A stretch of 64,000 nt of DNA, taken from NCBI RefSeq assembly GCF_037963865.1, contig NZ_CP150170.1, positions 5,456,001-5,520,000 on the forward strand, in the 5' to 3' direction. Of this stretch, positions 34,290-44,200 are shown piece after piece (the stretch's first letter is position 1; every line of letters starts with the position of its first letter). The DNA is from Paenibacillus sp. FSL R10-2734. Lineage in GTDB: Bacteria > Bacillota > Bacilli > Paenibacillales > Paenibacillaceae. Below the pieces are notes generated by a model. It was not told where the DNA came from. It did not search any database and saw only the letters and a list, made by a program, of their open reading frames with translations. Both the position numbers and the translations under genes were made by a program.

Positions 34290-35376
34290 AGAAGTTACTA
34301 CGGAGTACTATCGTATCCCTTTGCCAGAAATCATGGAGGACGCTAAACACGGTCTGCATACTCACTTCGAAGTTCCCATTGTCAAAATCAAAACGGATGA
34401 CGGCCGTGAAGGTGTAGGTTATACCTATACTGGCGGTTTTGGTGGCAAAGCGATCTGCTCGCTAATTGCTAATGAGTTAACACATATTTTAATTGGCAAG
34501 GACGCCAGTTGTGTAGAAAGTATCTGGGAGCAGATGAACTGGGGTATTCATTATGTTGCACGGGGTGGTTTGGCTAGCTTTGCTATTGCGGCTTGTGATA
34601 TTGCTTTATGGGATTTGCGTGCGAAAAAAGCAGATGAACCTCTCTACAAACTTCTGGGTGGCGCAAGTAATGAAGTCAAATGTTATGGTGGCGCGATTGA
34701 TTTGAATTTCCCATTAGAAAAGCTACTGCTCAACAATCAAAGATACTTAGATATGGGCCTCCAGGCTGTCAAAATTAAACTAGGCCAAAAAACATTAGCT
34801 GAAGATGTGGAACGAGTGGCTGCGGTACGTCAATTGATCGGTCCAGATGTGGCATTTATGGTCGATGCCAATATGAGCTGGAGTGTGGAAAAAGCGATAA
34901 AAGCTGCTCGTGAATTTTTGAAATACGACATTCTCTTCTTAGAAGAACCAACGATTCCTGAGGATTATGCCGGCTATGCACGGATTGCCGAAGAAACAGG
35001 AATGGCCGTTGCTGGTGGAGAGAACCTGCGGACATTAACCGAATTCCATCACATGCTGCAATATGGTCATGTTGATTTCCCTCAACCCGATGCCTCCAAC
35101 ATAGGTGGGATTACGGGCTGGTTAAAGGTAGCTCACTTAACACAAGCGTATAACCTTTCCGTCTCCACGCATGGGATGCAGGAATTACATGTTAGTTTAT
35201 TAGCCGCTATGCCAAATGCAGGTTATCTGGAAATGCATAGCTTCCCTATCGATCAATACACCACACGTCCTCTAGTGATTAACAAAGACAATGGGATGGC
35301 TATTGCGCCTGAAGTAACAGGCACTGGGGTTACCTTTGACTGGGATAAATTAGCGCCACACAAACAACATTACTAA
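34276..35376 (+). CDS. Mandelate racemase/muconate-lactonizing enzyme family protein
   Basis: Enolase-superfamily enzyme of 366 residues, probably a sugar-acid dehydratase. Catalytic residues are in place: KIK (Lys166, Lys168), metal ligands Asp197 (MVDAN), Glu223 or Glu224 (FLEEP) and Glu249 (GGEN), then Asp272 and His299 (STHGMQE). This Lys/His pairing is that of the mandelate-racemase subgroup, which includes galactarate, rhamnonate and other acid-sugar dehydratases. AAGGAG lies nine bases before ATG. The substrate is presumably a uronate- or rhamnose-derived acid from pectin; that is inference from context. Confidence 0.88.
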   Translation: MSIIKEVTTEYYRIPLPEIMEDAKHGLHTHFEVPIVKIKTDDGREGVGYTYTGGFGGKAICSLIANELTHILIGKDASCVESIWEQMNWGIHYVARGGLASFAIAACDIALWDLRAKKADEPLYKLLGGASNEVKCYGGAIDLNFPLEKLLLNNQRYLDMGLQAVKIKLGQKTLAEDVERVAAVRQLIGPDVAFMVDANMSWSVEKAIKAAREFLKYDILFLEEPTIPEDYAGYARIAEETGMAVAGGENLRTLTEFHHMLQYGHVDFPQPDASNIGGITGWLKVAHLTQAYNLSVSTHGMQELHVSLLAAMPNAGYLEMHSFPIDQYTTRPLVINKDNGMAIAPEVTGTGVTFDWDKLAPHKQHY

Positions 35377-35394
35377 GAGGAGCGATCACATCTT

Positions 35395-36237
35395 ATGAGT
35401 ATCCCCATTCATCTAGGTGTTCGAGCGCATGATTTCACACAAGCTCCATTGCAAGAGTTAATTGAGAAGATTAAGTCATACAATTTCGCTCATATCCAGT
35501 TTGCACTTAAGAAATCTTTTCCTGACAGCGCCCCGAGTCTGACAGCTATAAGCCCTGGAACAGCCAGTTATTATGGGAATGCCTTTAGACAGGCTGGGAT
35601 TCAGATTGCGGTGCTTGGTTGTTATGTAAATATTGTAGACGCCGATCCACAGAAACGGGCACAAGCGTTAGCCGAGTTCAATACTCATCTACGCTTGGCT
35701 AGAGATTTCGGCGCTAATCTGGTAGGTACAGAAACAGGAAGTGTTGGGAAAGGTTTCACTCCAGATAATTTTACGGAAGAGGCATTTCAAGAGGTCATTA
35801 CTTCGGTAAGTGCCATGGTTGCGGAAGCCGAACGCTTTGGCGTGACGGTTGGGATTGAAGCAGGACTCCATCACCCGCTTTACACCGCAGCCTTAACTCG
35901 CCGACTTCTGGATGAGATTCCTTCTAACAATCTTCAAATCATATTAGACTGCGCTAACCTCATGTCACCTACAAATTACTTACTGCAGAAAGAGATCGTT
36001 TCGGAGGCTCTTGAGATCTTAGGAAATCGAATTGCTATCATTCATTTAAAAGACTTTATCGTGCAAGATGGAGCTATAAAGATTGTCCCTGTAGGTCAGG
36101 GATGGCTTGAGTTTGAGCCGATTCTTCGTTATATGAAATACGAGCGTCCGCATATTCAAGGGATTCTGGAAAGCACCCCTGAAGCGCATTTGAAAGAGAG
36201 CATCGCTTTTTTGGAGCGAATATACCAAGAAGTGTAG
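35395..36237 (+). CDS. Sugar phosphate isomerase/epimerase (xylose isomerase-like TIM barrel)
   Basis: AP-endonuclease-2/xylose-isomerase-like barrel of 280 residues. Metal-binding features seen are GVTVGIEAG (Glu), LQIILDCANLM (Asp), IAIIHLKDF (His and Asp) and GILESTPE (Glu). The family isomerises or epimerises keto-sugars and inositols. It follows the enolase-superfamily gene by 18 bp, and the two probably handle successive steps on the same sugar acid. It is the last gene of the plus-strand pectin operon and ends at a strong terminator. The exact substrate is unknown. Confidence 0.85.
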   Translation: MSIPIHLGVRAHDFTQAPLQELIEKIKSYNFAHIQFALKKSFPDSAPSLTAISPGTASYYGNAFRQAGIQIAVLGCYVNIVDADPQKRAQALAEFNTHLRLARDFGANLVGTETGSVGKGFTPDNFTEEAFQEVITSVSAMVAEAERFGVTVGIEAGLHHPLYTAALTRRLLDEIPSNNLQIILDCANLMSPTNYLLQKEIVSEALEILGNRIAIIHLKDFIVQDGAIKIVPVGQGWLEFEPILRYMKYERPHIQGILESTPEAHLKESIAFLERIYQEV

Positions 36238-36255
36238 AAGCATCTCATTACAATC

Positions 36256-36302
36256 AAAAAAATCCACTGCACACATCATTACCTTGTGCAGTGGATTTTT
36301 TA
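36256..36302 (+). terminator. Strong terminator ending the plus-strand pectin operon
   Basis: AAAAAATCCACTGCAC pairs perfectly with GTGCAGTGGATTTTTT around a 13-nt loop. The T run makes this an unambiguous intrinsic terminator. Confidence 0.9.
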
Positions 36303-36384
36303 TATGTTGTTTAACATCCGTTTGATCTCCATGAAATATTGGACTGTTATGATCAAGACATCAAGAGTATCAGGGAGGGGTTCT

Positions 36385-37545
36385 ATGCGTCTTGCATTAT
36401 TTACAGACACATTTCTTCCGCAAACGAATGGTGTTTCACTTACGCTTCAGCGCTTAACTACCCATTTGAACCGACGAGGTATCGAGCATCTGCTATTTTC
36501 GCCGAAGTCTGCACCTGAAGACAGCTATGCCGATCCCATACGTCCCATTACCAGCATTCCCTTCTTCTTATACCCTGAATGTAGACTCGCACTGCCGAAT
36601 ATGTCCTCCATCCAGTCAGAGCTGAAGGCTTTTCGTCCTGATCTACTGCATATGGCAACTCCGTTCAATATCGGACTATGCGGCCTTCGCTATGCACGAA
36701 AGCTTGGCCTACCTCATGTCGCATCCTACCATACCCACTTTGACCGCTATCTTAAATATTACCGGATGAAAAAAATTGTTCCGCTCTATTGGAAGTACAT
36801 GAAGTGGTTCCATCGGTCTTGTGATGCTACCTTTGCGCCATCCTACGAAACACTCAATTCACTCCAAGCTCAAGGCTTTCATCAGCTGAAGCTTTGGTCA
36901 AGAGGCATCGACTGCCAACTATATACCCCAAAAAAACGCAGCCATCAGGTCCGAGAGCGCTACGGAATTACAGCTCCTTTACTGCTTCTATATGTAGGAA
37001 GAATCGCTCCTGAAAAAGATATAAATACCCTTGCACTCGCCATGCAGCAATTGCCCGAGTCTATGCAATCTCAGGTACATTGGCTCATCGTTGGAGACGG
37101 TCCACTTCTATCAGAGATGCGGGCGCAAGCGCCGCAGAATGTCACGTTTACGGGCTACAAGCACGGTGAAGAGCTTGCCCAATTGTATGCCTCAGCTGAT
37201 CTATTCGTCTTCCCTTCCAGCACAGAAACCTTCGGTAATGTTGTCCTTGAAGCTATGGCCTCGGGGCTACCTATCCTTGCCGTAAATGAAGGTGGGGTAA
37301 AGGATCTGGTCACACCCGGCCGCACCGGAATGATCGCCCCACCTCGTTCCCCGAATGCTCTTATTCGTGAGATTTGTGCCTGTGTGGAGCATCCCCAAAG
37401 GCTAGCTGCTATGGGATACGAAGGTCGTCAGCTGGCACTCGGCCGCTCGTGGGAGAGCATTTTTGATGGACTCATCCGCGATTATGAAGAGATCATTGAG
37501 AATCGACGCTTCGATCTTATACCGGCTTTACTACCATTAGTATAA
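36385..37545 (+). CDS. Glycosyltransferase family 4 protein (MgtA-like)
   Basis: GT-B sugar transferase of about 386 residues. The acceptor side begins MRLALFTDTFLPQTNGVSLTLQRL; the donor side has LLYVGRIAPEKDI, LIVGDGPLL and FPSSTETFGNVVLEAMASGLPILA with the EX7E-type motif, typical of GDP-mannose- or UDP-glucose-dependent GT4 enzymes of lipid or wall glycan synthesis. ATG 36385 follows AGGGAGGGG; the longer frame from 36286 would run through the terminator. The 3' end overlaps the convergent DUF2269 gene by 29 bp. Confidence 0.9.
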   Translation: MRLALFTDTFLPQTNGVSLTLQRLTTHLNRRGIEHLLFSPKSAPEDSYADPIRPITSIPFFLYPECRLALPNMSSIQSELKAFRPDLLHMATPFNIGLCGLRYARKLGLPHVASYHTHFDRYLKYYRMKKIVPLYWKYMKWFHRSCDATFAPSYETLNSLQAQGFHQLKLWSRGIDCQLYTPKKRSHQVRERYGITAPLLLLYVGRIAPEKDINTLALAMQQLPESMQSQVHWLIVGDGPLLSEMRAQAPQNVTFTGYKHGEELAQLYASADLFVFPSSTETFGNVVLEAMASGLPILAVNEGGVKDLVTPGRTGMIAPPRSPNALIREICACVEHPQRLAAMGYEGRQLALGRSWESIFDGLIRDYEEIIENRRFDLIPALLPLV

Positions 37546-37981
37546 TAATGACGATAGTAAGCACATGAACAGCCGCTTCAAGCGGAGCAATCTTGTTCAT
37601 AGCAGCAGCGTAGCCTTCAGGGATTTCCTCACCTTGGCTGCTCAATACAAGCTGGGTTAGCTTTTTCATTCTAGGCTCAACCATTCCAATAATAATTACT
37701 TCTATCACGATAAAAAATAATAACGAAAGATTTATCCACAACACCGACAAGCCCATTTTATCGATTATCATCAACAAAATGCCTGTCACAATCAGGGTGA
37801 TTCCACCCGTCTTAGGGAATCTGTTTATTTTCTTCATAATGCCAATAACAAAACGCAGCTGGCTACCTGTCTTCGCTGAGCTTGTCAGTATTGGCAGCAC
37901 AAAAGCTGGCCCAATTCCCACTATGGCTGCTATTACATGAATGACTACTACAATCTTAGAGATGATATCCGTCAAATCCAT
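37517..37981 (-). CDS. DUF2269 family membrane protein
   Basis: Integral membrane protein of about 154 residues with four hydrophobic segments (IVVVIHVIAAIVGIGPAFVLP, GGITLIVTGILLMII, LWINLSLLFFIVIEVIIIG and VLTIVIIILMVV). The His in the first segment and the FPKTGG turn recur in DUF2269 proteins, which lack a known function. GGGAGG precedes ATG 37981; the longer frame from 38074 lacks a matching site. It ends tail-to-tail within the GT4 gene and is apparently monocistronic. Confidence 0.78.
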   Translation of the reverse strand: MDLTDIISKIVVVIHVIAAIVGIGPAFVLPILTSSAKTGSQLRFVIGIMKKINRFPKTGGITLIVTGILLMIIDKMGLSVLWINLSLLFFIVIEVIIIGMVEPRMKKLTQLVLSSQGEEIPEGYAAAMNKIAPLEAAVHVLTIVIIILMVVKPV

Positions 37982-38155
37982 AATTATAATCCTCCCTATC
38001 ATTCGTTGTATAGATTCATATGACGATGATAGGGGAATTAGTCTTGTAAATCCTATAAATCGGTGGAGCAGCATCCTTCACAGTAATCACATAAGAAGAT
38101 AGATACCTTTGTGCTAAAAGAATTGGTTAGCTACTCAGGGATAATAATCGGCGAA

Positions 38156-38232
38156 TATTCCTGCAAAAGCCATTACAGTATTTGGACCAAATGATGAGGA
38201 TATCTTTGTCAAAAACTGTACTTTTTCAGGAT
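38156..38232. repeat. Degenerate half-copy of palindrome family B
   Basis: TATTCCTGCAAAAG (centre about 38167.5) and AAAACTGTACTTTTTCAGG (centre about 38222.5) resemble the first two units of cluster B, including the bases next to them. Spacing is 55 instead of 50 bp. The other two units are not seen. It lies 100 bp upstream of cluster C. Confidence 0.4.
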
Positions 38233-38323
38233 TCTCTATTCTAGGGAAGGTATGGATGAATGAGAGGGGATATCATGTTCATTGTGGAATGTGAACCGAG
38301 TGCTCGTGAAAGGTCTTGAGAGT

Positions 38324-38509
38324 AATCAGGGAAATCCTCCCTGATTTTCGTAAATAATTACTCTAAATGACTGAAATCAGGGAAATCCTCCCTAATAATT
38401 AGGGTAATATCTGTATTTACCAACAAATTAGTTAAAAATCAGGGAAGATTTCCCCAATTATCAGTAAAAAAGCAAGAATCCCAGATAATCAGGGAGAAAT
38501 TCCCTAATT
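38324..38509. repeat. Palindrome cluster C (AATCAGGG-N7-CCCTGATT family, four units)
   Basis: Four 23-bp units start at 38324, 38375, 38437 and 38487, each beginning AATCAGGGA and closing with an approximate complement; the first has perfect 8-bp arms. Spacings are 51, 62 and 50 bp. Unit 4 is enclosed by an additional ATCCCAGA/TCTGGGAT stem. The cluster lies in the 589-bp gap between the UbiD and DUF2269 genes; no ORF is seen there. Confidence 0.75.
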
Positions 38510-38570
38510 TTCTGGGATCTCAGTGCAAAGTGGACATATACTTGAATCCACCCTTATCTCCAACCCCAAA

Positions 38571-40406
38571 CTAGATTCGAACCCCGCTTAAGCTACCACC
38601 CGGAGCAAATAATCGTTCGATATGCTTTTGAACGGTTGGATCCGGAATTAGTGGTGGCGCTTGATGAGGTTTTACACGCGCATCAATAATCACATTATCA
38701 CATGACCAATGCTTATACTCCGTTGAACTGTTTACGCCATATATATCATGAGAAGGATTGCTGCGTGTGAACGTCGCCCATAGGAAATTCTCAATTCTAT
38801 CACTTAAGAACTCGCTATCATCACACACAATAATCATCGGACAAGATGGGAGTGCTCCCTGTACTTGAATCGCTTCGCTAAGCTTGTTCATTTCCTGCGC
38901 TGCTTCAGCGTAAGTAGTGAATTTAGAGCCTTGAAGCGCCACGAGACCCGGCATCACCATCTTTGCATGTCCAAATCCCTGTAGTTCTTCAAGTATGTCA
39001 GGAACCTCTGTACATAGCTCTCTTTTCTTCTCCCCAACCGCAGCGAAAATCACCTTACTTCCGCTGTTAAGTCCTGTACCGGAATAATCAAGAGTATCAA
39101 TCGTAGTATTCGTATAGAAATGAATATCTCTGCGAAGATTAATTCGCTCTAAAATATACGTCAAGAAATCCTCAACATCATGTGTGCTGATAGGTTGTTT
39201 CTCTTCGGCTGTAATAAACAAGAATTTAGCTAAACTAAGCTGACCTGTGCCTAATATCCGATTCGCAATCGTAAGAATCTCCGCTGGCTGCTTCACTTGT
39301 TGATAAGGTGTATAACGTTCACTACCAACGGCAAATAAAAGAGGATGAACACCCGCAGCATCGACTGCGTGAACTTCTTTAACACCCGGGATTTCTTGGC
39401 GAATAGCTCCGCCCGTCAACTCGTGAATTAACTCACCAAAAGCAGTATCCTCTTGTGGCGGTCTGCCGACAACCGTAAATGGAAAGATGGCATTCTTTTT
39501 AGCGTACACTTTATGTACTTTCATAACTGGAAAAGGATGCACCAAGCTGTAATAGCCTAAATGATCGCCAAAAGGTCCTTCCGGCTTCGTCTCACCAGGA
39601 TGAATTTCCCCTGTGATCACAAAGTCTGCATCATTACTGATACAATATCCATCCACATAGCTATAGCTGAAATGACGTCCAGAAAGTAAACCGGCAACGA
39701 TCATCTCACTCATTCCCTCTGGCAAAGGCATAACAGCCGATAACGTATGCGCTGGAGGCCCACCGATAAAGCAGCTCACTTTAAGCGGCTCTCCCTTTCG
39801 ATTGGCTCTTTCTTGATGCACGCCGATACCGCGGTGAATTTGATAATGAATGCCAACCTCTTTATTGAGTTCATAATCATTGCCATTCAATTGAACACGG
39901 TACATCCCCAGATTAGAATTCATAATGCCTGGCTTGTCTGGATCTTCGGAATACACTTGCGGCAATGTAACAAAAGCGCCACCATCCTCTGGCCAATGTG
40001 TGATCAGCGGAAGATCAGAAATACTAATTTCCTCAAAACCACTTGGCAGACCCCCTGGCTTTTTGATAGGTAATGCTTTTCTCGCGGATAATCCTGTGCC
40101 TACATATTTAAAAGGGTTTTTGAGTGCTTTTACAGGTTCATTTCGAAGTGCAATTACATTATGTGTGGAGTTCCAAGTACGTCGAAAGATAAACTTACTG
40201 CGCTCTATGGTTCCAAAAAGGTTAGATACGGCACGAAATTTCGAGCCTTTTACATTTTCAAATAATAATGCGGGTCCACCGGCTTCATAAACCTTCAAGT
40301 GAATCGCGGCCATCTCCAGATAAGGGTCCACTTCTTCATGAATACGAACCAAATGTCCATGCTTCTCTAAATCATTAACACACTCTTCTAAATTGCTATA
40401 TTTCAT
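38571..40406 (-). CDS. UbiD family decarboxylase
   Basis: Prenylated-FMN-dependent (de)carboxylase of 611 residues, the length of the long UbiD subfamily found in Firmicutes. Features include GGPALLFENVKGSKFRAVSNLFG at the N-terminus, GIHYQIHRGIGVHQERA, EGPFGDHLGYYS (cofactor/metal region with the catalytic Glu nearby) and NFLWATFTRSNPSHDIYG. No UbiX flavin prenyltransferase gene is adjacent, so the cofactor must come from elsewhere. It may act on an aromatic or menaquinone precursor; the substrate cannot be told. ATG 40406 follows GGAG. Confidence 0.9.
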   Translation of the reverse strand: MKYSNLEECVNDLEKHGHLVRIHEEVDPYLEMAAIHLKVYEAGGPALLFENVKGSKFRAVSNLFGTIERSKFIFRRTWNSTHNVIALRNEPVKALKNPFKYVGTGLSARKALPIKKPGGLPSGFEEISISDLPLITHWPEDGGAFVTLPQVYSEDPDKPGIMNSNLGMYRVQLNGNDYELNKEVGIHYQIHRGIGVHQERANRKGEPLKVSCFIGGPPAHTLSAVMPLPEGMSEMIVAGLLSGRHFSYSYVDGYCISNDADFVITGEIHPGETKPEGPFGDHLGYYSLVHPFPVMKVHKVYAKKNAIFPFTVVGRPPQEDTAFGELIHELTGGAIRQEIPGVKEVHAVDAAGVHPLLFAVGSERYTPYQQVKQPAEILTIANRILGTGQLSLAKFLFITAEEKQPISTHDVEDFLTYILERINLRRDIHFYTNTTIDTLDYSGTGLNSGSKVIFAAVGEKKRELCTEVPDILEELQGFGHAKMVMPGLVALQGSKFTTYAEAAQEMNKLSEAIQVQGALPSCPMIIVCDDSEFLSDRIENFLWATFTRSNPSHDIYGVNSSTEYKHWSCDNVIIDARVKPHQAPPLIPDPTVQKHIERLFAPGGSLSGVRI

Positions 40407-40516
40407 TTCATTACTCCAATCTCTAGAAGGTTATTACAAGATTACTTGGATTCTTTAATTATACCCTGTAACTTATTAAAATAAAGCGATACGCTATGTA
40501 CTAGAACATCCCGCCG

Positions 40517-41038
40517 TTATCTTGTATTCTTAGGTTTGGGTTCATCTCGCAAAATATTTCTAGCAGGAATCCCCACTGCCGAAGCATTATCCGGCACATC
40601 CTTTACCACTACAGACATGGCCCCGATATTAACATCGTTACCAATGACAACCGGTCCAAGAATTTTGGAGCCTACTCCAATAAAAGCTCTGTCTCCAATC
40701 ACTGGCTCTCCTAAATTATTTCTCCCGCCAATAGTCACTTGATGAAAAATAGTAGCATGGCTTCCAAGCACCGCTTTTGGACTAATGACAATTCCATTTA
40801 ACCCATGTGGTAAATGAAGCGCATCACCAATTTGAGCCTGAGCGTGAAGCTCTCCATTTGCAACAATTCGGACAAACAGCACATCCAAAATTCGATATAG
40901 GAGCCACAAAGGTTTGCGGATCAGGCCACTTTTCACCCGATAATACACCCAATTTCCGAAACGATAAGTAAACAACGCCATAATCGTTTGTGGATTTTTT
41001 AGATTTGCTTTCCAGTCCGTTTTGATTGCTTTCATCAT
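40517..41038 (-). CDS. Hexapeptide-repeat (serine O-acetyltransferase-like) transferase
   Basis: Left-handed beta-helix acyltransferase of 173 residues. The C-terminal part is CysE-like (GDALHLPHGLNGIVISPKAVLGSHATIFHQVTIGG, GDRAFIGVGSKILGPVVIG, VVVKDVPDNASAVGIPAR), with the catalytic His residues. The N-terminal part (TYRFGNWVYYRVKSGLIRKPLWLLYRILD) is a short amphipathic helix region found in polysaccharide acetyltransferases rather than the helical domain of true CysE. It therefore more likely acetylates a glycan than serine. GGAGG precedes the ATG. It is upstream of ubiD on the same strand, 110 bp apart. Confidence 0.83.
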   Translation of the reverse strand: MMKAIKTDWKANLKNPQTIMALFTYRFGNWVYYRVKSGLIRKPLWLLYRILDVLFVRIVANGELHAQAQIGDALHLPHGLNGIVISPKAVLGSHATIFHQVTIGGRNNLGEPVIGDRAFIGVGSKILGPVVIGNDVNIGAMSVVVKDVPDNASAVGIPARNILRDEPKPKNTR

Positions 41039-41252
41039 TGTATCGTCCTCCTATTAAGCTCAAGGGTATGAACTATATTCTGGTGAAATGAAGCATCTGT
41101 GTGGTGAAAATATTCTGGGAGGATCGCTGGATGAAGATACATTCGGGTGATTGTACTTTCACCAGTGTAAGTTAGATTAAGAGTTTCATCAAGAAGTGGA
41201 CAGTTCTCCCTATATAAACATCAACCGATTATAAGCCTTCTTAAACAACAAC

Positions 41253-41278
41253 ACGCGCCGAAGTGATATCGGCGCGCG
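41253..41278 (-). terminator. GC-rich hairpin after the GH51 gene
   Basis: ACGCGCCGA and TCGGCGCGCG pair around AGTGATA. On the minus strand it is followed by GTTGTTGTTT rather than a clean T run, so termination is likely but not certain. Confidence 0.55.
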
Positions 41279-41297
41279 CTGAATGCAATCTTTTCTA

Positions 41298-44200
41298 TTA
41301 AATGAGATCTAGAACAATCACGTTCACGGAATTTGCAGCTAGCTTCACAACTGCTGTGTCTTTATCTACCACGATTTCCGTTTCAACTGGAATAACCTTC
41401 TCATCATTTTTTCTATTCACATTAGGCGTATGAACCATGGAAGCGTCTCCGGTTAAGGTAATCCATTTCCCGGTAGCAGCTACGTTTAAGCCTTTCAGAT
41501 TAAGCTTCGTTGCTTTTTCTACAACGTCCGCATTTACAAGCTTCACATAGAGATGCTCATCATCTTTAGTAACGGAATTGTATACCTCTCTGTTATAAGC
41601 TTCGAGCTTATAATCCAGTACCTTACTTGTCGTCTTTCCATCTGTATACGAGCAAATCAAATGTTTGCCATCTGCTCCACCATAATTGACTGTGATGGTA
41701 TATTCTGTGTGATCCGCAAGCTCTTCATAGCAGCTAGCTCTTAGATTACCGGCTGCGGTACTTGAGGAATAATCTCCGAGGGTATAAGCCTCAATCCCTT
41801 GCTTGAACACCTTCACGCCGGTGGCATCGCCATTATAGCCAATCGCATATTCGATTACGTCTTTATTTTCTGGTGAGAAGTCTGTCAGACCGACGCCTAC
41901 ATAGAAGCCATCTTCTCCAGAAGCTTTTTCAGCAATAACCTCAGCTCGATAATTAGTCCACGCGTCATTGAGGATATATAAGCCGTTCAATCCGCTATTC
42001 TGCGCCTTCAAGACTAGACCTTTAGAAGGATCAATCGTATATCCGACAGAACCAGGAATGACTTTCCAAGCTTCATGCAGCGGCTGAGTAAAATCTTGCT
42101 CTAACAAAACGCTGCCATCTGTATTAGAAGTAACCTTCACCCGTTTCACAACCACAGATGCTTTTCCAGCAGCCACTTCAATGCCGCCGTGAGGAATGAG
42201 ATCTACCTTTTCTCCGTTACGGTATGTCGAGAACGATGTGCCAACCACCTTGGTACCGAGATATTTAGCATACAGCTGTTGAACATAGTAATTCGGTGTG
42301 TACCATACGGTTTCATCATCAAACCAAATGCAATCCGGTGTCCATCTGTAGGTGCCATCTGTCAGTACCTTATTGAACAACGGTGCCGTTGCAGCTAGTC
42401 TAATCACATCAGAGTTATTCTCGAAGCTAGACATAATCGCCGCCTCAGCAACAGCTCCTGCCAATGTGTTCTTATCCGTGGAAGCATATTCACCCACAAA
42501 AACCTTCGAAGTTTCAGCCTCGTCCAAGCTTCCGTCTTCTTTATAAGCTCTGTAATAGTAGTTGTAACGATCCGCATTCTCTAACAAATACTCATTGGAA
42601 CGGTAATAATGCTCATCCGCAATCGTATCCATGTAGTTCTTTTGTTTCTCATACCAAGTAACCGTCTCTTCAATACTCGATGTACCATCCGTGAAGCTGA
42701 TCTGTTCCGAGCCCTGCAAATTTCCGCTTAGGAATTTCCAGCCCTGTTGGTAGGCATCATCATCTGCTTGTGCTCCAACCGTAGAAAGAATGGTCAATTC
42801 ATGATCAGGGTAATTTTTCACCATATATTCATCAATCGTTGTTTTAAAATACTCAAAGTTGGCAAAAAACTCTGTGCCCCAGTTTTCATTCCCAACGCCC
42901 AAGTAACGCAGGTCAAATGCTGCTTCATGGCCCATCTTTTTACGCAAAGCTGCCCACTCGTTGTTGTCAAAATCCATGCTAATCGCGAAATCGATCAGAT
43001 CCGTAAAGTTCTTCACATAATAGTCTCTTAACACACCTCCAGCGGGATTCGCATAATCCGAACGCGCTTGACAGAGTACGCCGCAGGCCATAACTGGAAG
43101 TGGTGTTGCATTCAAATCCTCAGCTAATTGGAAATACTCCATATATCCAAGACCCATGGTCATCATGTAGCCCCATACGTTATAGTTCTCTTTGCGAAGC
43201 TCGATATCGTTGACGGACTCTTTCCAATCGTACACATTCTCCCAAATGTGAGAACCTTCAGAAATACAGCCCCCTGGGAAACGCAAAAATGTAGGATGAA
43301 GATCAACAAGTGCATTCACTAAGTCTTTTCTCAATCTATAGTTCGAATTTCCTTTATAGTTAGCATGAGCTGTAGCAGAACGTTCTTCATCTCCAGCGCC
43401 CCAAACATCTTCAGGTATTAAGGAAACCATATCAATGGAAATCTCACCGTTAAAGGTTAAAGCCAGCTGACCAAGTACAGTTTCAGATCCTGTTAATACA
43501 AGCTTAGAATCGACACCATATTTCTTCCAGTTACCGTCACCGTTCACTTCAACTACTGCAGTATCACTAATGGTTTTACCGTCTTTGTCGAGCAATTGCA
43601 GGGTAATTGTACCCGCTGCTTCTGCCTTCGCCCAAATGGTGAAATTGTACTTAGCGTCTTGCTTAATAAACATCGAGCAGTGCTGATTGGAATCTGCAAA
43701 CCCTCTATTATTAATCGTCGCGCCATCCGCAACTGTCACATAATGCGCATTCATATCTTTATCTTCGATTCCGAAGAACTCGTTCAACCCGCCTGTATTA
43801 TGAACAGTCATTTTGTCCGTGTCTCCAGACCATGCATGAAGAGGTGTATAATTTCTTCCTGTTGAAGTCCCATGCACACCACATACATGCGAATAGCTGT
43901 CAAAAGCAAACGACTCGAAGGAACGGTTCTGCACTAGCTCTGCATAAATTCCTCCGTCTGCTGCGTTATTAATATCCTCATAGAATAGGCCATATAGAAC
44001 TTCGCTAACATCCAAAATCTCTTGATTACCATCGATCGTTAAGGTGTACGGAGGCAAATCTTCAGGAAGTACAGATACAGTGAAGCTCTTTTCTACTGTA
44101 CTATCACCTTTTTTCAAAACCGCAGTAAGTGTTACACCTTGAGCAGATTGGACTGTTTTATTGACAATACCCGCATTAGAAATAATTGCTGAGTCACTGG

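Noticed and set aside
38324..38509. CRISPR array
   Set aside because: The 23-bp repeats are individually palindromic and divergent, spacers are of unequal length (28, 39 and 27 bp), there are only four units and no cas gene is present.
41080..41200. Fourth family of clustered dyads (GGTGA-type) upstream of the hexapeptide transferase
   Set aside because: GGTGA recurs several times, but only one copy (41146-41163) has a complementary arm and spacings do not follow the grid.
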